A stretch of DNA of 24,381 bases, taken from positions 1-24,381 of the IMG/VR virus record IMGVR_UViG_3300045978_000317. One strand, 5' to 3'. Each line of letters starts with the position of its first letter. The first letter of the stretch is position 1. The position numbers were made by a program, and so were the translations under genes. The DNA comes from a virus. Of the stretch, positions 14,459-22,247 are shown one piece after another. The notes below the pieces were generated by a model. The model did no database searches and was not told where the DNA came from. It saw only the letters and a program-made list of their open reading frames with translations.

Positions 14459-16342
14459 TTAGGCAACGTAGGTTGCCACGGTGAACTGCACGCACCCGGT
14501 GCGCGCTTTCTTCCACGTAATGAACCGCTCCGCCCGTAACCCGACGAGGTTGTTTTGCCAGAACGACGTCATGACGACGGTCGCGTCGGCGGGATTCATG
14601 GGCGCCGTATCCATTTGCACCGACGCCTCCCGGCTCACATCGATCGTCACGCCACCGTCATCGGCCAGCAGGATGGAGCTGGGCTCGAGCGCGACGACCC
14701 ACGAGCCCATCGATTGACTCGTCACAACCGGAATGCCCAGCGCGTTCCCGCCCGAGGGGCCGAGGCTCGGGAACAGCGGCTGGCCGAGCGGGTTCAGCCC
14801 GAACCCGAGCGCCAGCGCGTTGGCTTCAGACATCAGGAGCACGGCCTGGGAGACCGGCAGGCCGGCCGCCGCGAGCGCGTTCAGGAGCGCCTGGATATCG
14901 GTGCGCGCATTCGCCGGCGTCGTGCCCGCCGACGTGATCGGCGTGACGCCGTTGGTGATCGAGCCGGGCGACACGTTCGCGACCGCCGCCTTGGCCGGGT
15001 CGACGAATTCGGTATTCAGAAACGCCGCAATGCCGGCCACCATGTCCTGGCGGATGAGATCCTCCGCCGGCGGCGACGAGGTGCGGGCGAGCTCCTCGGT
15101 GATCGCGATAATGCCGGCGACCTTGTTGATCGCCAGCGTGACCGTGCCGAACGCGAGCTTCCCGACCGGTTTCGGCGCCCCCTGCCCGACCCAGCCGTAC
15201 GTGCCGCCGCCCGTCTGCGACGGGACGGAGATATTGAACGGCACCTGCCGCAGTCCAGGGATGTTGCCGATCAGCGTCTTGGGGCGGAGCATCGCGAGGA
15301 ATTCGTTGACGAGCGGGCGCATCGGCGCGAGCGGCCCGGCCCAGGTCGCGTCCGTCGTGGTGCCGGCCGCGACGGCCGCCTTGAGCACCAGCTCGATTTC
15401 CGGCGTCGAGTCTTTCCATTGTTTGGCGAATTCGGCCGCCTCGCTCCGCGAGCCGCGCCCGACGGCCAGCGCCTGGCAATAGCGGATGAAGCCGGTGCCG
15501 GGCGGGACGTTCGGCCGGACGGAAATCACAGGAAGGCCGCCCCGCTGCGCGCTCGCCTCGGCGGCCGACTTCGCCGTGATCGGCACGGCCGAGGCGACCT
15601 GCAGGGCTTCGGCGGTCTTGAGGCGGGTCAGCTGCTGGTCGATGCTCTTGACCTCGCGCTCGAGGCTGTCGAATTCCTCCGCCTGCGCCTCGTCGAGCGT
15701 CGCGCCGGCCGCGGCGGAGACCGCCATCAGTTCGGCAATCTTGGCGGCCTTCGGCGCGCGGGCGTTGGACCACTGGGTGACTTGTTCGCTGATCGTCATG
15801 ACGGACGCATCCTTCCTGGGGCGACCCCCAGTTGCGCCCGTAACGCCGGGCAGAGGTGAACGGCGGCCCATCGCGGCCTGGTCGGCGGACTTGATCGTCA
15901 GAATCGTCGCCTCGACGTTCTGGGGAATGGTGACGGCGGAGAGTTCCGCCCACAACCACTCGAGGACATGCACGCCGTAGGTGCCCTTGATCGCCTGCGC
16001 CTTGAGCGGTTTGAAGCCGATCGAGAGCCCGCGCACCAGCCGGCTGCGGACGGACTGCCACGCTTCGTCGAGCCGGTCCTTCAGGGCCCCGGGTTCGGTG
16101 ACCGTGGCGAGTTGCGCGGTAATCAGAATCCCGGCCGGCGTGACGGTCGCGGCCAGCACTTCGCCGATCGGCTGGTCGCTTTTGTGTTGCCAGAGGAGCG
16201 GAATCGGGAGCGCGAACTGCGCGCCCATCGGCTCGACGATATCGCCGGCCCGATCCGTCGTCGGGGTCGTGGCGATCCCTTCGATGATGCGCCGGGCGTC
16301 GTCAACGCCTTTCAGCTCGAGGAGCGCGTAGGCCCGGTCCAT
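14459..16342 (-). CDS. Fused prohead protease and major capsid protein (HK97 fold)
   Basis: This 627-residue protein joins two usually separate genes. Residues 1-155 are an HK97-type (U35) prohead protease with H53 (LLWQHKSDQPIGEV), S107 (RGLSIGF) and E133 (WAELSAVTIPQN) in the expected places. Residues about 183-250 are a coiled-coil delta-domain-like scaffold. Residues about 265-627 are an HK97-fold capsid protein (for example TYGWVGQGAPKPV, INKVAGIIAITEELAR, LLMSEANALALG). The joint protein is expected to assemble, cut itself and free mature capsid subunits. ATG 15799 (residue 182) has AGGAAGG about 11 bases upstream and could yield capsid protein alone. The main start at 16342 has a poor ribosome-binding site. 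The fusion has been seen in other phages. Confidence 0.93.
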   Translation of the reverse strand: MDRAYALLELKGVDDARRIIEGIATTPTTDRAGDIVEPMGAQFALPIPLLWQHKSDQPIGEVLAATVTPAGILITAQLATVTEPGALKDRLDEAWQSVRSRLVRGLSIGFKPLKAQAIKGTYGVHVLEWLWAELSAVTIPQNVEATILTIKSADQAAMGRRSPLPGVTGATGGRPRKDASVMTISEQVTQWSNARAPKAAKIAELMAVSAAAGATLDEAQAEEFDSLEREVKSIDQQLTRLKTAEALQVASAVPITAKSAAEASAQRGGLPVISVRPNVPPGTGFIRYCQALAVGRGSRSEAAEFAKQWKDSTPEIELVLKAAVAAGTTTDATWAGPLAPMRPLVNEFLAMLRPKTLIGNIPGLRQVPFNISVPSQTGGGTYGWVGQGAPKPVGKLAFGTVTLAINKVAGIIAITEELARTSSPPAEDLIRQDMVAGIAAFLNTEFVDPAKAAVANVSPGSITNGVTPITSAGTTPANARTDIQALLNALAAAGLPVSQAVLLMSEANALALGFGLNPLGQPLFPSLGPSGGNALGIPVVTSQSMGSWVVALEPSSILLADDGGVTIDVSREASVQMDTAPMNPADATVVMTSFWQNNLVGLRAERFITWKKARTGCVQFTVATYVA

Positions 16343-16381
16343 CGTGGCGGTGCCGCTGAGTCTCGCACCGCGCCGAATTGT

Positions 16382-16391
16382 TGTACGTACA
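16382..16391. promoter_or_regulatory. Perfect 10-bp palindrome, candidate operator
   Basis: TGTACGTACA is its own reverse complement. It lies between the stop of the RHH gene (16397) and the capsid start (16342). RHH proteins bind short palindromes, so this may be its operator for controlling capsid expression. The link is inference. Confidence 0.4.
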
Positions 16392-16396
16392 GGAAT

Positions 16397-16597
16397 TCAG
16401 CGGCGCGGGAACACGCGCCGGTCGGCGTAGTCGGCCACGTAGCCGTTCACCGCCTCGCGCACCAGGCCGGACGCCGTCGTCCCGTTCTCGAGCGCGACGC
16501 GCCGCAACTCCAGCCGTTCCGCCGGCGTCAGGCGCAGCGCGAGCCGCGCCGCCGCCGGCGCAGGGACACGCGGGCGGCCACGGCGGCGGTCAGACAT
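16397..16597 (-). CDS. Ribbon-helix-helix DNA-binding protein in the packaging block
   Basis: This 66-residue protein fits the RHH (CopG/Arc-like) fold: a beta strand (ARLALRLTPAERLELRR, about 18-34), helix 1, a turn with NGTT and helix 2 (ASGLVREAVNGYVADYA). It overlaps the terminase stop by eight bases and is followed by a palindrome and the capsid gene. RHH proteins are dimeric repressors or activators. Finding one between terminase and capsid is uncommon; it may regulate late genes or bind DNA in packaging. Both roles are inference. Confidence 0.75.
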   Translation of the reverse strand: MSDRRRGRPRVPAPAAARLALRLTPAERLELRRVALENGTTASGLVREAVNGYVADYADRRVFPRR

Positions 16598-18326
16598 GCG
16601 GGCGGCCGAGGACGAAGAGCTGATAGGGTTTCGGCGGGTCCACCGGGCGCCGCACGATGCGGTCCAGCGCCATATCCAGCGCGACCTGGCCGTCGATCTT
16701 GTCGGCCGCGTGGTCCTTGTCCGGCCGGACTTCCCTTTTGGTGCCGTGGCGCAGCACGTAGTTGCTCGCCATCCACGTCAGGATCGGATCGCCGCCGTGA
16801 CAGAGCTGCCCCGTCGTCACGAGCTCGAGCTTCTTGCGGATGGCTTCGTTGAGCTGGAATCCCTGGGGCGTGTTGACCATGGTGATTCCCCGTCCGAGCA
16901 GATGCTGGGCGAGCTGCTCCGCGAAGCGCCTATCGTATGCCACTTCCCGCACGCCGTCGGCGTCGCAGTCGGCAGCCACCGTCGCCTCGATCAGGTCGTA
17001 ATCGGTCGTGTCGCCTTCGGTGACCGTGAGCGCGCCGGCCCGCCGCCACTCCTCATACGGCCGGTCGCGGTAGCGCTCGAGCGCGACGGACGGGAGCCAG
17101 AACCGGCATTTGACGGCGACGGCGCCGCCGTCGAGCTCCCAGACACGGACCCAGGCCGACAGGTCGTCCGACTGCCCGAGGTCGAGGCCGCCGACGCACG
17201 GCCGGCCGGCAAGCGCGGCATCGGCCGGGCGGGCTTGGCACGCCTGCCACCGCTGCAGGTTGATCGGCCGGCTCTGCGCCGTCGTCCAGACGCAGAAGTT
17301 GAACCGCAGCAGGTCCGAGACGGCATCGGGTCGCGCGAGGGCCTGCGTCACGAGCTCGCGGTAGTACTGCCAGGACACCGACACGCCGAGGTTCGGACAC
17401 GCCTTCGTCCAGTGGGCCCCTTCGACGCGCCAGTCGTCGCAGGTCTTGCAGTCCTCGGCCGGGAACTCCTTCCCGGCATCCAGGCAGGTGGGGCACGGAT
17501 CGAGGCCGCAGACGAAGGCGAACCAGGCGTCGTCGACCGTGGCGCCCTCGAGCACCTTACGCGAATGGTCGTGGTCGTGCCAGCAGATCGATTGCCGATC
17601 CACGCCGCTGTTGGTCGTCCGCACGACGAGCGCATTCCGCCGGCCTTTGGTGCCGCGGCGGACCTTGCTCACGACGACGTCGGTGCGGTGTTCGTGCTCC
17701 TCGTCGATCAGCGCGCCGTGGACGCGCTTCCCGTCGAGGCCGCGCTTCTCGGAACTGATGGGCCGGAGGTACGAGCCCGTCTCGAGGATCGCCAGGTTGT
17801 TCACCTTGCGGTCGACGAGCACGCGCAGGTACGGCGAGGAGGCGACCATCTTGTCGGCGTCGGTAAAGGCCAGCTTCGCCTGGTCCTTGCTGACGGCCGC
17901 CATGTAGACCTGGGCGCCGCGCTCCCCGTCCGCGATCAGCAGGTAGAGCATCAGGCCGGCGCCGAGCGGCGTCTTGCCGCACCCCTTGGCCGTTTCGATG
18001 AAGGCATCGCGGTAGCGGCGCGTGCCTGCGGTCGTCCACCAGCCCAGCAGGGACCCGACAATGAACTGTTGCCAGGGCTGCAGCCGGAAGGGCGTCCCCT
18101 CGAGCGGGGCCTCGGGGTCCGGGTCCTGCGTATCCTCCGGCAGGCAGAGGATGTCGGCGAAAAAGGCAATGGCCCGATCGACCTCGGCGACGTCCCAGCG
18201 GAGGCCGCGGGCCGCGCCCGTCTCGAGGTCGCGGAGGTGGCGGGCGCCGGCCAGCCGGACGAGCCGGCTCGCGATGATCGTGCCATCGACGACGCCGCGG
18301 GCGTAGGCCGTGACGGGATCTGTCAC
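16590..18326 (-). CDS. terL: Terminase large subunit
   Basis: This 578-residue protein is the packaging motor and nuclease. The ATPase part (about 75-260) has Walker A AKGCGKT (113-119) and Walker B ALIDEEHEH (205-213). The nuclease part (about 375-560) has acidic residues at D382 (GLDLGQSDD), D465 (AYDRRFAEQ) and D545 (KIDGQVALDMAL). Two CxxC pairs (C278/C281 and C293/C296) between the domains look like a small zinc knuckle. It starts with GTG (18326) and follows the small subunit by 30 bases. It moves DNA into the prohead through the portal. Confidence 0.96.
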   Translation of the reverse strand: MTDPVTAYARGVVDGTIIASRLVRLAGARHLRDLETGAARGLRWDVAEVDRAIAFFADILCLPEDTQDPDPEAPLEGTPFRLQPWQQFIVGSLLGWWTTAGTRRYRDAFIETAKGCGKTPLGAGLMLYLLIADGERGAQVYMAAVSKDQAKLAFTDADKMVASSPYLRVLVDRKVNNLAILETGSYLRPISSEKRGLDGKRVHGALIDEEHEHRTDVVVSKVRRGTKGRRNALVVRTTNSGVDRQSICWHDHDHSRKVLEGATVDDAWFAFVCGLDPCPTCLDAGKEFPAEDCKTCDDWRVEGAHWTKACPNLGVSVSWQYYRELVTQALARPDAVSDLLRFNFCVWTTAQSRPINLQRWQACQARPADAALAGRPCVGGLDLGQSDDLSAWVRVWELDGGAVAVKCRFWLPSVALERYRDRPYEEWRRAGALTVTEGDTTDYDLIEATVAADCDADGVREVAYDRRFAEQLAQHLLGRGITMVNTPQGFQLNEAIRKKLELVTTGQLCHGGDPILTWMASNYVLRHGTKREVRPDKDHAADKIDGQVALDMALDRIVRRPVDPPKPYQLFVLGRPHV

Positions 18327-18356
18327 TTCCTGTTTTGCCTTCTCATTTGAGAGGCA

Positions 18357-18839
18357 TCACGGCCGCCTGGGCGCAAGAAACCGAGCGAGCGGATTGACCG
18401 GCACCGTCGTGGCCTCCGGCTCAACCATGGGTTTCCCGCAGGGTGACAGGTTGAAGCGCAGCAGCTCGGCGTCGACCCGCTGCAGCACGCCACGGTGATT
18501 CGGGCCGCCCTGAAACATAGGGGACTCAGCCAAGACGCGCTCGAGCAGTACGTTGCGGACGAGCACCCGAAAGGCGACGAGGGTCGCCGGCGTCAGGGTC
18601 CGTTGCGCGAAGGCATGCGGCGCCAGCTCCTCCCAGACGCCGCGCTCCTCCGGCGTCCAGCTGTCCGGGCAGGGAAACACCTGGGACGCCGGGACAACTG
18701 GCGGGACATCCAGGCCGGGATACGGGAGCAACCGGCCGCGATGCCCCGCGTTCCCGGTGATGTCCCGCGTCCGCGCGTCCAGCGGCTTTCTCCCGGCCCC
18801 GGGACGCCGCCCGCCACTCAACCCCTTCTGGCCGCTCAT
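18357..18839 (-). CDS. terS: Terminase small subunit (P27 family)
   Basis: This 160-residue protein has the P27-type pattern: a Gly/Arg-rich basic start (SGGRRPGAGRKPLDARTRDI), ITGNAGHRGRLLP, then a helical part (TPEERGVWEELAPHAFAQRT, TPATLVAFRVLVRN) and a C-terminal section ending in basic residues. It lies just upstream of the large subunit. The protein recognises the packaging site. The start has no strong ribosome-binding site (only GAG just before the ATG). Confidence 0.88.
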   Translation of the reverse strand: MSGQKGLSGGRRPGAGRKPLDARTRDITGNAGHRGRLLPYPGLDVPPVVPASQVFPCPDSWTPEERGVWEELAPHAFAQRTLTPATLVAFRVLVRNVLLERVLAESPMFQGGPNHRGVLQRVDAELLRFNLSPCGKPMVEPEATTVPVNPLARFLAPRRP

Positions 18840-18953
18840 CTCGGCGTGATTTGATTTCTAGAGGCCTTCATTTGAATTCCTGAACCGCGTTTGAAACCGC
18901 GACTGCGCACGCGTGACAGGGAGATGGTTTGCGGTCGAATCGTGCCCGAACAT
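18840..18953. other. Intergenic region before the terminase genes; candidate cos/pac site
   Basis: These 114 bases have no gene. They are less GC-rich than their neighbours and include an imperfect palindrome (CCGCGTTTGAAACCGCG at about 18883-18899) and repeated TTTGAA. The cos site of lambda and HK97-like phages lies next to terS, so this is the natural place for a packaging site; that is inference from position. Confidence 0.25.
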
Positions 18954-19130
18954 TCACACGCCCCCCCGGCTCGGCGCGAGCGGCTCGTCGTCCTCGAGCG
19001 GCGGCAGTTCCTCTTCGACTGGCGGTTGCGGTTCCTCCCACATCGGCGGCTCGTGTTGATGCGGCGGTCGCCGCGGCTGCCGATCGGGCGGGGTCTTGGG
19101 TGTCGGTGTCGGGTTCTCTGGGTCGGCCAT
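18954..19130 (-). CDS. Proline/glutamate-rich small protein
   Basis: This 58-residue protein is nearly all Pro, Glu, Asp, His and Arg (PENPTPTPKTPPDRQ, EPPMWEEPQPPVEEELPP) and is expected to be disordered. The ATG overlaps the HNH stop (TGATG), and AAAGGGG stands seven bases before it, so it is very likely translated. The function is unknown; a Pro-rich acidic tail could bind a partner such as the terminase or nuclease. Confidence 0.65.
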   Translation of the reverse strand: MADPENPTPTPKTPPDRQPRRPPHQHEPPMWEEPQPPVEEELPPLEDDEPLAPSRGGV

Positions 19131-19462
19131 CACTGCCCCTTTCCTGTTTTCTGCGCGTGACACGATGGACACAAGGCCTGCAAATTCGACCTCCGCCAAA
19201 AGGCCCCCCGGTCGCCGCGGTGCGGTTCGATGTGATCGACGTCGAGGACAGCCGCGACGTGGCCGCAGCCGGCGCAGGTGTGCGCCGCATCGCTGAGCAC
19301 CTGCACCCGTAACCGTTTCCATCGGGCCGTGCGGTACCAGCGGCGTGCGGCCCACTGCGGGCGCGCGTGCTCGCGCTCTTGGGCGTGCGCCGCACACCGA
19401 CTGCCGGTGACGAGCGCGGCGCAGCCCGGCTCAGCACACGGTTTCAGTGCGGCCGTCGGCAC
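19130..19462 (-). CDS. HNH homing-type endonuclease next to terminase
   Basis: This 110-residue protein has the HNH fold: CAGCG, VDHIEPHRGDRGAFWRRSN and LQALCPSCHAQKTG give the D-H...N...H layout and two CxxC pairs for a structural zinc. A second Cys/His group (CAEPGC, CAAH) lies at the N-terminus. HNH nucleases next to terminase are common in HK97-like phages and take part in terminase cutting. The start is uncertain: GTG 19462 follows GGAGGTGAT directly, while an ATG at 19519 would add 19 residues and overlap the preceding gene. Confidence 0.85.
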   Translation of the reverse strand: MPTAALKPCAEPGCAALVTGSRCAAHAQEREHARPQWAARRWYRTARWKRLRVQVLSDAAHTCAGCGHVAAVLDVDHIEPHRGDRGAFWRRSNLQALCPSCHAQKTGKGQ

Positions 19463-19463
19463 A

Positions 19464-19760
19464 TCACCTCCAGCGCACGCAGCGTTGGTGCGGGCCCGTG
19501 TGATCGGCCGGCAGTTCACACCTGTAACCGTCGGGACTTCGTGCCAGGCACGAGGTCACACCATCCCACGCCACAATCTCCGGTAAGAGCAACCGGCCGT
19601 CATCCGTGAGGTACGCCTCAGTCAGTTCGATCACACGCTCCTCGAGTGGGTGATCGCTCTTGAAGACTGTCAGGTGCCCATCGAAGCAGAAAACCAAGCG
19701 GTGGTCGTTGGGGGTCCGGACGATTTCGGTCGTCAGGGTCGGCTTCTTTGGCTCGGCCAC
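19464..19760 (-). CDS. Hypothetical protein with Cys/His tail
   Basis: This 98-residue protein starts with GTG (19760) four bases after the preceding stop. The first part is beta-rich (DHRLVFCFDGHLTVFKSD), then helix (ERVIELTEAYL). The C-terminus CLARSPDGYRCELPADHTGPH has C-x8-C-x6-H-x3-H spacing, like small zinc knuckles in other phage and actinobacterial proteins. I do not recognise a family. It lies in the early-to-packaging transition of the operon. Confidence 0.6.
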   Translation of the reverse strand: MAEPKKPTLTTEIVRTPNDHRLVFCFDGHLTVFKSDHPLEERVIELTEAYLTDDGRLLLPEIVAWDGVTSCLARSPDGYRCELPADHTGPHQRCVRWR

Positions 19761-19763
19761 TAG

Positions 19764-20315
19764 TTAATTCTCTTCGTCGTCGTCTGGTGTCGGGAGCAAG
19801 CTTTGTTGCGCGTCAGGCTCGATCTCAGGGATGCGCGGCAATTCTTCGCGCAGGTGCCGTCGCAGACGCTCGCCGGTTTCGGGTGCCGTGATTCCCCGCG
19901 CGACGTCGTTGGCGTTCTCTTGGGAAATGTGTTTAAGCAACCCGATCCCCAGGTGGGCGCCACTGCCGTTGACTTCGCCGCGCACGAGGTCATCTGGCAG
20001 CGCGCGGCGTATCGCGACCGGCCGCTTACCACCCGAGTTGTAGACGTTACAGCGTCGGGCGGTCGCTACGTCGGCGATCGGCGTCTCGGCATATTGCCGC
20101 GCACAGAAGTCGTTAACCGGGGTGCAGGGATAGCCCGCACGTTCGACGATCTCGGCGGTGTCCACGAGTTGATCGACGACGCGCTCCGCGAAGTCATGAT
20201 CGAAGTCGCGATCGAGCTTCGTCACGAGATCGCGAAACGACACCGTGCGGCGGCCTGTGTTGAACAGTTCAATCGTGACCTTTGCGAGTAACGAAGGACT
20301 ACAGATTTGCGGCAT
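19764..20315 (-). CDS. Hypothetical protein, winged-helix-like N-terminus
   Basis: This 183-residue protein has AGGAGG eight bases before ATG 20315. The N-terminus (about 6-60, LLAKVTIELFNTGRRTVSFR and a helix DFAERVVDQLVDTAEIVERA) looks like a small winged helix. Then come a middle part and a hydrophilic tail ending in DDDEEN. It overlaps the ParB-like gene stop by 17 bases. The two genes may work together in DNA binding, but this is inference. Another frame over 19760-20032 is a shadow. Confidence 0.65.
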   Translation of the reverse strand: MPQICSPSLLAKVTIELFNTGRRTVSFRDLVTKLDRDFDHDFAERVVDQLVDTAEIVERAGYPCTPVNDFCARQYAETPIADVATARRCNVYNSGGKRPVAIRRALPDDLVRGEVNGSGAHLGIGLLKHISQENANDVARGITAPETGERLRRHLREELPRIPEIEPDAQQSLLPTPDDDEEN

Positions 20316-21396
20316 GGGGGTGTCCTCCTTTCAGTAAGCGGCGCCGCGGGGTGATGTCACGCTCACTGCGTGCCGTGAGACGGTTGATCCACTTCAAGAA
20401 GAGCGCGCGGGTGCGGGTGTCGGCGAACGTGAGCGCATCGAGCAGGTGTTTCAGCACTGCATCGGGGACTTGATCGCGGTAGGGCAAGACGTCATTCAGC
20501 ACGCCGTCAATCTCGGTTTCAAGATTGACGATGCGCGATCGCAATCCATCGGCGCGCTGCTGCACGAACTGCGCGATCGCGGGCGGCGTGCGCTCGACAC
20601 CGGCGGCGGCGCGGCCAATCTTGGCCGCTTCGTCATGCACCTTCGACGCGATCGCGCCTTGCTTAATGCGCGTTACCGTCTCGCGCGCGGCGCGTGCGGC
20701 GGCCGCGTCGGCCTCGGCTGTTGACCGGCCCGCACGGCGCGCGACTGTGCGCGCTGACTTAACCGCGCTGAGCACCGCCGTCGTCGCTTCACGCGTGCGG
20801 TTATCTTCGGGGAGCTTGAGCAACGCCGGAATTACATTCGCGTGATACGCCGCGAACGCGATCCGACAACCGTTCGTCGGCTCAGGTTCCTGTCCTTTGT
20901 GCTGCTTCGTCCATCCTAGGAACCGGGCGACAGTTGCACAGGTATAGGCTCCGCCATTCGGCGGAGCCTTATAGACGTGTGCCTTGTTTGTGTCCTTTGC
21001 GACGGGTTCAAATTCAATCTCGCCGCGCCCGAAGGCGGCAATCGTCGCCCCAATGGTTTCCGTCGCGACGAGTTGATCGCCCTTGAATTCCTCGCGGTTC
21101 TCGAACGCCATCATCCGCAGCATGTCGGCGTCCGAGCGTTTCGCGACGACGAGCCCAACCTCGTGCAGGTTGCGCCGTTTCGCTGCTTCGATCCGATGAT
21201 GGCCGAAGGCGATCTCAACCTTGCCCGCCCGCGTCGGGTGCGGGCGTGCCTGCAGCGATCCATCCCAAAAGCCGCTCATGTCGTAACTCTGAATCAGCGC
21301 GGCGATCTTCTCTTCGCTGATGCGGTAGCGGTCGATCTGCCGATACGGATTCGCTTCGATGTCGCGAAGCGCGATGCGTTGAATGCTCACTTTCAA
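20299..21396 (-). CDS. ParB-domain protein
   Basis: This protein of about 365 residues has a ParB/Srx-type N-terminal domain: IQRIALRDIEANPYRQI, YRISEEKIAALIQSYDMSGFW, then AFGHHRIEAAKRR (the conserved nucleotide-binding box). The middle binds DNA by expectation, and the C-terminal half is long, alanine/arginine-rich and probably helical. I put the start at TTG 21396, after AAAGGAGGG; ATG 21411 overlaps the preceding stop (ATGA) and GTG 21390 is also possible. No ParA partner is near, so plasmid-type partition is unlikely unless the host supplies one; a regulator or nuclease role is common for such lone ParB proteins in phages. Confidence 0.83.
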   Translation of the reverse strand: MKVSIQRIALRDIEANPYRQIDRYRISEEKIAALIQSYDMSGFWDGSLQARPHPTRAGKVEIAFGHHRIEAAKRRNLHEVGLVVAKRSDADMLRMMAFENREEFKGDQLVATETIGATIAAFGRGEIEFEPVAKDTNKAHVYKAPPNGGAYTCATVARFLGWTKQHKGQEPEPTNGCRIAFAAYHANVIPALLKLPEDNRTREATTAVLSAVKSARTVARRAGRSTAEADAAAARAARETVTRIKQGAIASKVHDEAAKIGRAAAGVERTPPAIAQFVQQRADGLRSRIVNLETEIDGVLNDVLPYRDQVPDAVLKHLLDALTFADTRTRALFLKWINRLTARSERDITPRRRLLKGGHPHAANL

Positions 21397-21407
21397 TGGC
21401 CCTCCTT

Positions 21408-21545
21408 TCATCGCGGCCAGCCGAGCGTGAGCAGATTGGCGACGGTGAGGATGAGCACGGCGACCCACAGCGGCGCCTTACCGATGGCGGCGGCGACAGC
21501 GAGCCCGAGCGCGATGAGCAGCAGCAGCGCGGTCAGCGTGATCAT
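21408..21545 (-). CDS. Small two-helix membrane protein, holin-like by size only
   Basis: This 45-residue protein has two membrane segments (TLTALLLLIALGLAVAAAI about 3-21; LWVAVLILTVANLLTLGW about 26-43) with a short polar turn (GKAP). AAAGGA lies nine bases before ATG 21545. A longer reading from GTG 21668 (86 residues), overlapping the preceding stop, is also open. It is the only clear membrane protein I find in the genome. It lies in the early block, next to ParB, and no endolysin is near. A holin or superinfection-exclusion role is only a guess. Confidence 0.6.
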   Translation of the reverse strand: MITLTALLLLIALGLAVAAAIGKAPLWVAVLILTVANLLTLGWPR

Positions 21546-21664
21546 GGGGCGATGTCCTTTCGTCGAAAGCGGCGCGTCATGGATGCGGAACACGGCCGGG
21601 TTCCCGTTGACGGGCCGGCGCGCTCGCGTCGGTGCCGAGGGCGTAACGGAGTCAAGGCGCGGGG
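21546..21664. other. 119-bp gap between zinc-finger and membrane-protein genes
   Basis: If the membrane protein starts at 21545 this stretch holds no separate gene. It may instead be the first 41 codons of the longer reading from GTG 21668. I see no terminator or clear promoter. Confidence 0.4.
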
Positions 21665-21901
21665 TCACCGGGCCGCCTCGAGCAGGTCGGCGAGCGGCCC
21701 GCGGTAGACGGCCGCGGTGCAGGGGCCGCAGAGCGGCCAGCGGACCCAGTCCTCGAGCGTCAGCCAGGCGACGACGTGATCGGCGCAGAGGATGACGCGC
21801 CCGCAGCGGTAACAGCCAAACAGTTTCCCGGCCTCGAGGCCGGCGCCGCAGATGGCGCACGCCACCTGGCGCAGCGTCCCGCGGGTGGCGGCCATCAGCA
21901 T
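21665..21901 (-). CDS. Cysteine-rich zinc-finger protein
   Basis: This 78-residue protein has CAIC, CYRC, CADH and CGPC groups, eight ligands in four pairs, as in a two-zinc treble-clef or RING-like fold. The start overlaps the previous stop (TAATG); a second ATG follows two codons later. The family is not recognised. It follows the nuclease gene, so a DNA-binding or nuclease-partner role is plausible inference. Confidence 0.65.
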   Translation of the reverse strand: MLMAATRGTLRQVACAICGAGLEAGKLFGCYRCGRVILCADHVVAWLTLEDWVRWPLCGPCTAAVYRGPLADLLEAAR

Positions 21902-22230
21902 TAGGCCTCCCGCACGGCGAGCGCCCGCTTGACAAAGGCGAGCGTCGGGGCCTCGGCGAGCGTCGACGGCAGGCAGCGCAAGACGACCCAGCCGAGACAC
22001 TGCGCCGTGTTGTACTTCTCGAGGTCCTTGACGAAGCCGGCGCCGCGCGTATGCCGGCCCGCCTGCCAGATCCCGCCCTCGACCTCGAGCGCGACGTGAT
22101 GCGACGGCCAGGCGTAGTCGAACCGCCAGCGCCGGCCTTCCTGCAGGGCAAACGGGTATTCGGTGACCGGACGCGGGAGGCCGTAGGACTCGCAGCAGAG
22201 GGCGAAGGGGACACCGGATCGTGTCGGCAT
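21901..22230 (-). CDS. PD-(D/E)XK-type endonuclease, resolvase-like
   Basis: This 109-residue protein has the passage RRWRFDYAWPSHHVALEVEG (33-52), then GGIWQAGRHTRGAGFVKDLEK and CLGWVVLRC. The FDYAW...LEVEGG pattern gives an Asp and a Glu-x-Glu in the places needed for a PD-(D/E)XK active site, as in small phage nucleases related to Holliday-junction resolvases. AAAGG stands seven bases before ATG. It follows the replication gene closely, so it may process replication or recombination intermediates. Confidence 0.78.
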   Translation of the reverse strand: MPTRSGVPFALCCESYGLPRPVTEYPFALQEGRRWRFDYAWPSHHVALEVEGGIWQAGRHTRGAGFVKDLEKYNTAQCLGWVVLRCLPSTLAEAPTLAFVKRALAVREA

Positions 22231-22247
22231 TCGTCAGCCTTTCGTCC

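Noticed and set aside
14555-15859. A 434-residue open frame on the + strand
   Set aside because: It is antisense to the protease-capsid fusion and Arg-rich with no domains.
16596-18350. A 584-residue open frame on the + strand
   Set aside because: It is antisense to the terminase large subunit, which has Walker and nuclease motifs; the shadow has none.
19760-20032. A 90-residue open frame
   Set aside because: It overlaps the better-supported 183-residue gene (AGGAGG before its start) in another frame.
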